A DNA stretch of 64,000 bases, taken from positions 33,627 to 97,626 of the forward strand of contig CALJLN010000037.1 of NCBI GenBank assembly GCA_937982565.1, written 5' to 3'. The DNA is from UBA2421 sp002343075 (GTDB lineage: Bacteria > Planctomycetota > Phycisphaerae > Tepidisphaerales > Tepidisphaeraceae). Every line of letters begins with the position of its first letter. The stretch's first letter is position 1. Both the position numbers and the translations under genes were made by a program. The notes under the pieces were generated by a model, which was not told where the DNA came from, searched no databases, and saw only the letters and a program-made list of their open reading frames with translations. Below, piece after piece: positions 62,331 to 64,000 of the stretch.

Positions 62331-63587
62331 CTACTCTTCAATGAGATGCTCGGTGGGCACAACCCGGAAGACTTCTTCCATCGTCGTCTCCCCGCGCGCC
62401 ACCTTCAGCGTGGCGGCGAGACGGAATTCGAGCATTTTTTCCTCGACGGCCTTGGCGCGAATCTCGCGCGCCGGAGCGCCTTCCGACACCAGGTTGCGAA
62501 TCTTCGGCGTGATTGACATGACTTCAAAGACGCCCGTTCTACCCGTGTAGCCGGTGAATTGGTTCGATGCTGCCGGCCGCGGTGCGTAGAGCTTGGTGCC
62601 TTCGCCGGGGGCCAGCCAGGGCTTGACTTCATCAAACGCGCCCGGGCCGTCGGGGAGGTCATAGGCCACACGGGTCGCAGGGTCAATCGTCCGCACCAGC
62701 CGCTGACTGACAATCCCGCGTAAACTCGTTGCCAGAAAGTGGTTATGTACGCCCAATGATCGCATCGCCTGGATCGCGGTCGCGGTCGAGGGGGCGTGCA
62801 GCGTTGCGAAAACCACCACCCCGCTGTTGGCCGCGTGCACCGCGGTTCGCGCGGTTTCCTGGTCGCGAATCTCGCCAATCATGATCACATCCGGCGACTG
62901 CCTCAACACCGCCCGCAGAAGGTCGGCGAATCCCAGATCGATCTGTGGATTCACCTGCGACTGGCGCACGCCTTCGATCGCATACTCTACCGGATCTTCG
63001 ATGGTGTTAATTTTTCGCGAGCCGTCGTTCAGCCGGGTAAGGGTGCTGTAGAGCGTCGCGGTCTTCCCGCTGCCCGTCGGCCCGGTGATGAGCACCAAAC
63101 CGCTAGGGCTGGCGAGCATCTGCTGATATTCATGAAGCTGCGGCGTGGTCATGCCCAGCGTATCCAGCGGCACCAGTGAATTGGCACGCACCAGCAGCCG
63201 AATGGCAAAGTCCTCGCCATACAAGCTCGGTATGGCGTTTATGCGCAAATCAATGATTTGCCCCTCGGGCTTGCGGTAAATCCAACGACCATCGATCGGC
63301 CGACGCTTTTCAGTCAGATCGAGCGCCGCATTGGCCCGGATATAGCCGAGGCACCGCTTGCCCATTTCGAGAGGGATCTGCGAAATCGTCCGCACGATGC
63401 CCAGGTGACGCACCTTCACTGTGATCTTGCCTTCGTCGGCGAGAAAAAACAGATCGCTCGCACCCTGGTTGACCGCAGTCTCAATCAGGTAGGCAACGGC
63501 GGTCTCGGGCTGCATTTTGTGAACATCAAGCAGCGGGGCCTTCTTTTCGGCTTTGTCTTTTTCCGATTTTTCGGTTCGGTCGCTCAC
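62331..63587 (-). CDS. GspE/PilB-type secretion ATPase
   Basis: A 418-residue hexameric secretion-ATPase family protein. An N-terminal N2-like domain (AVAYLIETAVNQGASDLFFL, RPIDGRWIY) precedes the RecA-like core with Walker A ITGPTGSGKTATLYSTL, the Asp box INTIEDPVEYAIEGVRQSQV, Walker B PDVIMIGEIRDQETARTAV and the His box VFATLHAPSTATA. There is no CxxC zinc knuckle of classical GspE/PilB. It would drive pseudopilus or pilus assembly at the inner membrane. Its ATG overlaps the STAS gene's stop, so the two are coupled. The partners (pilin, platform protein) are not in this window. Confidence 0.93.
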   Translation of the reverse strand: MSDRTEKSEKDKAEKKAPLLDVHKMQPETAVAYLIETAVNQGASDLFFLADEGKITVKVRHLGIVRTISQIPLEMGKRCLGYIRANAALDLTEKRRPIDGRWIYRKPEGQIIDLRINAIPSLYGEDFAIRLLVRANSLVPLDTLGMTTPQLHEYQQMLASPSGLVLITGPTGSGKTATLYSTLTRLNDGSRKINTIEDPVEYAIEGVRQSQVNPQIDLGFADLLRAVLRQSPDVIMIGEIRDQETARTAVHAANSGVVVFATLHAPSTATAIQAMRSLGVHNHFLATSLRGIVSQRLVRTIDPATRVAYDLPDGPGAFDEVKPWLAPGEGTKLYAPRPAASNQFTGYTGRTGVFEVMSITPKIRNLVSEGAPAREIRAKAVEEKMLEFRLAATLKVARGETTMEEVFRVVPTEHLIEE

Positions 63588-63937
63588 TTGGCGCCTCCTT
63601 CCGCCAGCAGCTTTCGTGCACCGGCCTCATCGTCGGCGATGGGCAGAATGCGACCGATTTTCAGCATATCAAGCAATTGCCGCACCGCCGGTTGGACGTT
63701 GTAAATCACAAACTTGCCGCCGGCGTCTTTGAACTGCTTCTGCGTACTCATCAGCCATCCGATGGCGCTGGAATCGATGTAGCCCGACAGCTCCATGTTC
63801 AACAGCACGCGATTCGTACACCACGTCGCCCCAAGCAGCGTCTGCAGCGGATTCGTGCTCGTCGGATCAACATCGCTCGAAGTGATGTTCCCCTCTGCGG
63901 CCACCAGGATGACCCCGCCTTTCTCAATCGATACCAT
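63584..63937 (-). CDS. STAS-domain protein (anti-anti-sigma-like)
   Basis: A 117-residue STAS domain: VILVAAEGNITSSDVDP, VLLNMELSGYIDSSAIGWLM with the phosphorylatable Ser position in DSSA, and GGKFVIYNVQPAVRQLLDML. In SpoIIAA/RsbV-type switches this domain binds an anti-sigma kinase when unphosphorylated; other STAS proteins regulate unrelated partners. Here it overlaps the start of a secretion ATPase gene by 4 bp, so it may regulate that machine. The frame stays open upstream to the window edge, so an earlier start, or fusion to a longer protein, cannot be excluded; ATG 63937 matches the usual family start. Confidence 0.88.
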   Translation of the reverse strand: MVSIEKGGVILVAAEGNITSSDVDPTSTNPLQTLLGATWCTNRVLLNMELSGYIDSSAIGWLMSTQKQFKDAGGKFVIYNVQPAVRQLLDMLKIGRILPIADDEAGARKLLAEGGAK

Positions 63938-64000
63938 CGAGAGCTTTAACGCGTGCTCCTGAAGAATCGATGCCCCACGCCCCCCCGAAACCCCGGCAGC

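Overview
The window (high GC, dense genes, mixed strands) looks like a chromosome segment of a Planctomycetota bacterium, most likely class Phycisphaerae. The main reasons are an ECF sigma factor next to a Ser/Thr kinase with a C-terminal TPR region, a TPR protein carrying two RNA polymerase alpha-CTD modules, a type IV pilin-like secreted protein, a tricorn-type protease, an oversized SecA (1304 aa), a fused SecDF, and a membrane protein with the N-terminal CxxC...CPxCG ribbon common in this phylum. Assignment to class is inference; no rRNA is present. No insertion sequences and no CRISPR array were seen.

Region 1 (1-5735) looks like one end of an integrated element. It holds the 3' part of an SF2 helicase with a DUF3427-like C terminus, a DPPY-type DNA methyltransferase with an N-terminal helix-turn-helix, an excisionase-like HTH protein, a small CxxC protein, and a tyrosine-recombinase integrase ending 2 bp from a tRNA-Arg(TCG) gene. 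The integrase lacks a tyrosine at the expected nucleophile position, so the element may be stranded. The helicase-methyltransferase pair is a candidate defence or restriction-modification module.

Region 2 (5.8-30.2 kb) is mostly housekeeping: the TPR/alpha-CTD regulator with a sigma-70-type promoter and a strong terminator, the 5-oxoprolinase operon pxpB-pxpC-pxpA, a SpoIID-family lipoprotein, a GT-C membrane protein, the export cluster tgt-yajC-secDF, a LysM protein, secA convergent to a small membrane protein, a tricorn protease, a phosphohexomutase and metG.

Region 3 (30.4-46.4 kb) has the ECF sigma/kinase pair, asnS, a PQQ sugar dehydrogenase with N-terminal cytochrome c translationally coupled to a pseudopilin, an alpha/beta hydrolase, a cyclophilin, a cytochrome P450, two membrane proteins, a GH-A-type glycosidase and an M42 peptidase.

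Region 4 (46.4-52.1 kb) is a tightly coupled four-gene operon (DUF58, membrane transglutaminase-fold protein, MoxR ATPase, ArsP-like permease), preceded by a perfect 10-bp inverted repeat.

Region 5 (52.1-64 kb) starts with infC, which must begin at an AUU codon behind a good Shine-Dalgarno sequence, as in other bacteria where IF3 autoregulates. It continues with a small lipoprotein, a 2-hydroxyacid dehydrogenase divergent from an aldo/keto reductase-enolase superfamily pair, then a clear c-di-AMP (ydaO/yuaA) riboswitch upstream of a TrkH potassium transporter. It ends with an LPS-kinase-like protein, a periplasmic transglutaminase, two small paralogous RHH-like proteins, and a GspE/PilB-type ATPase coupled to a STAS protein.
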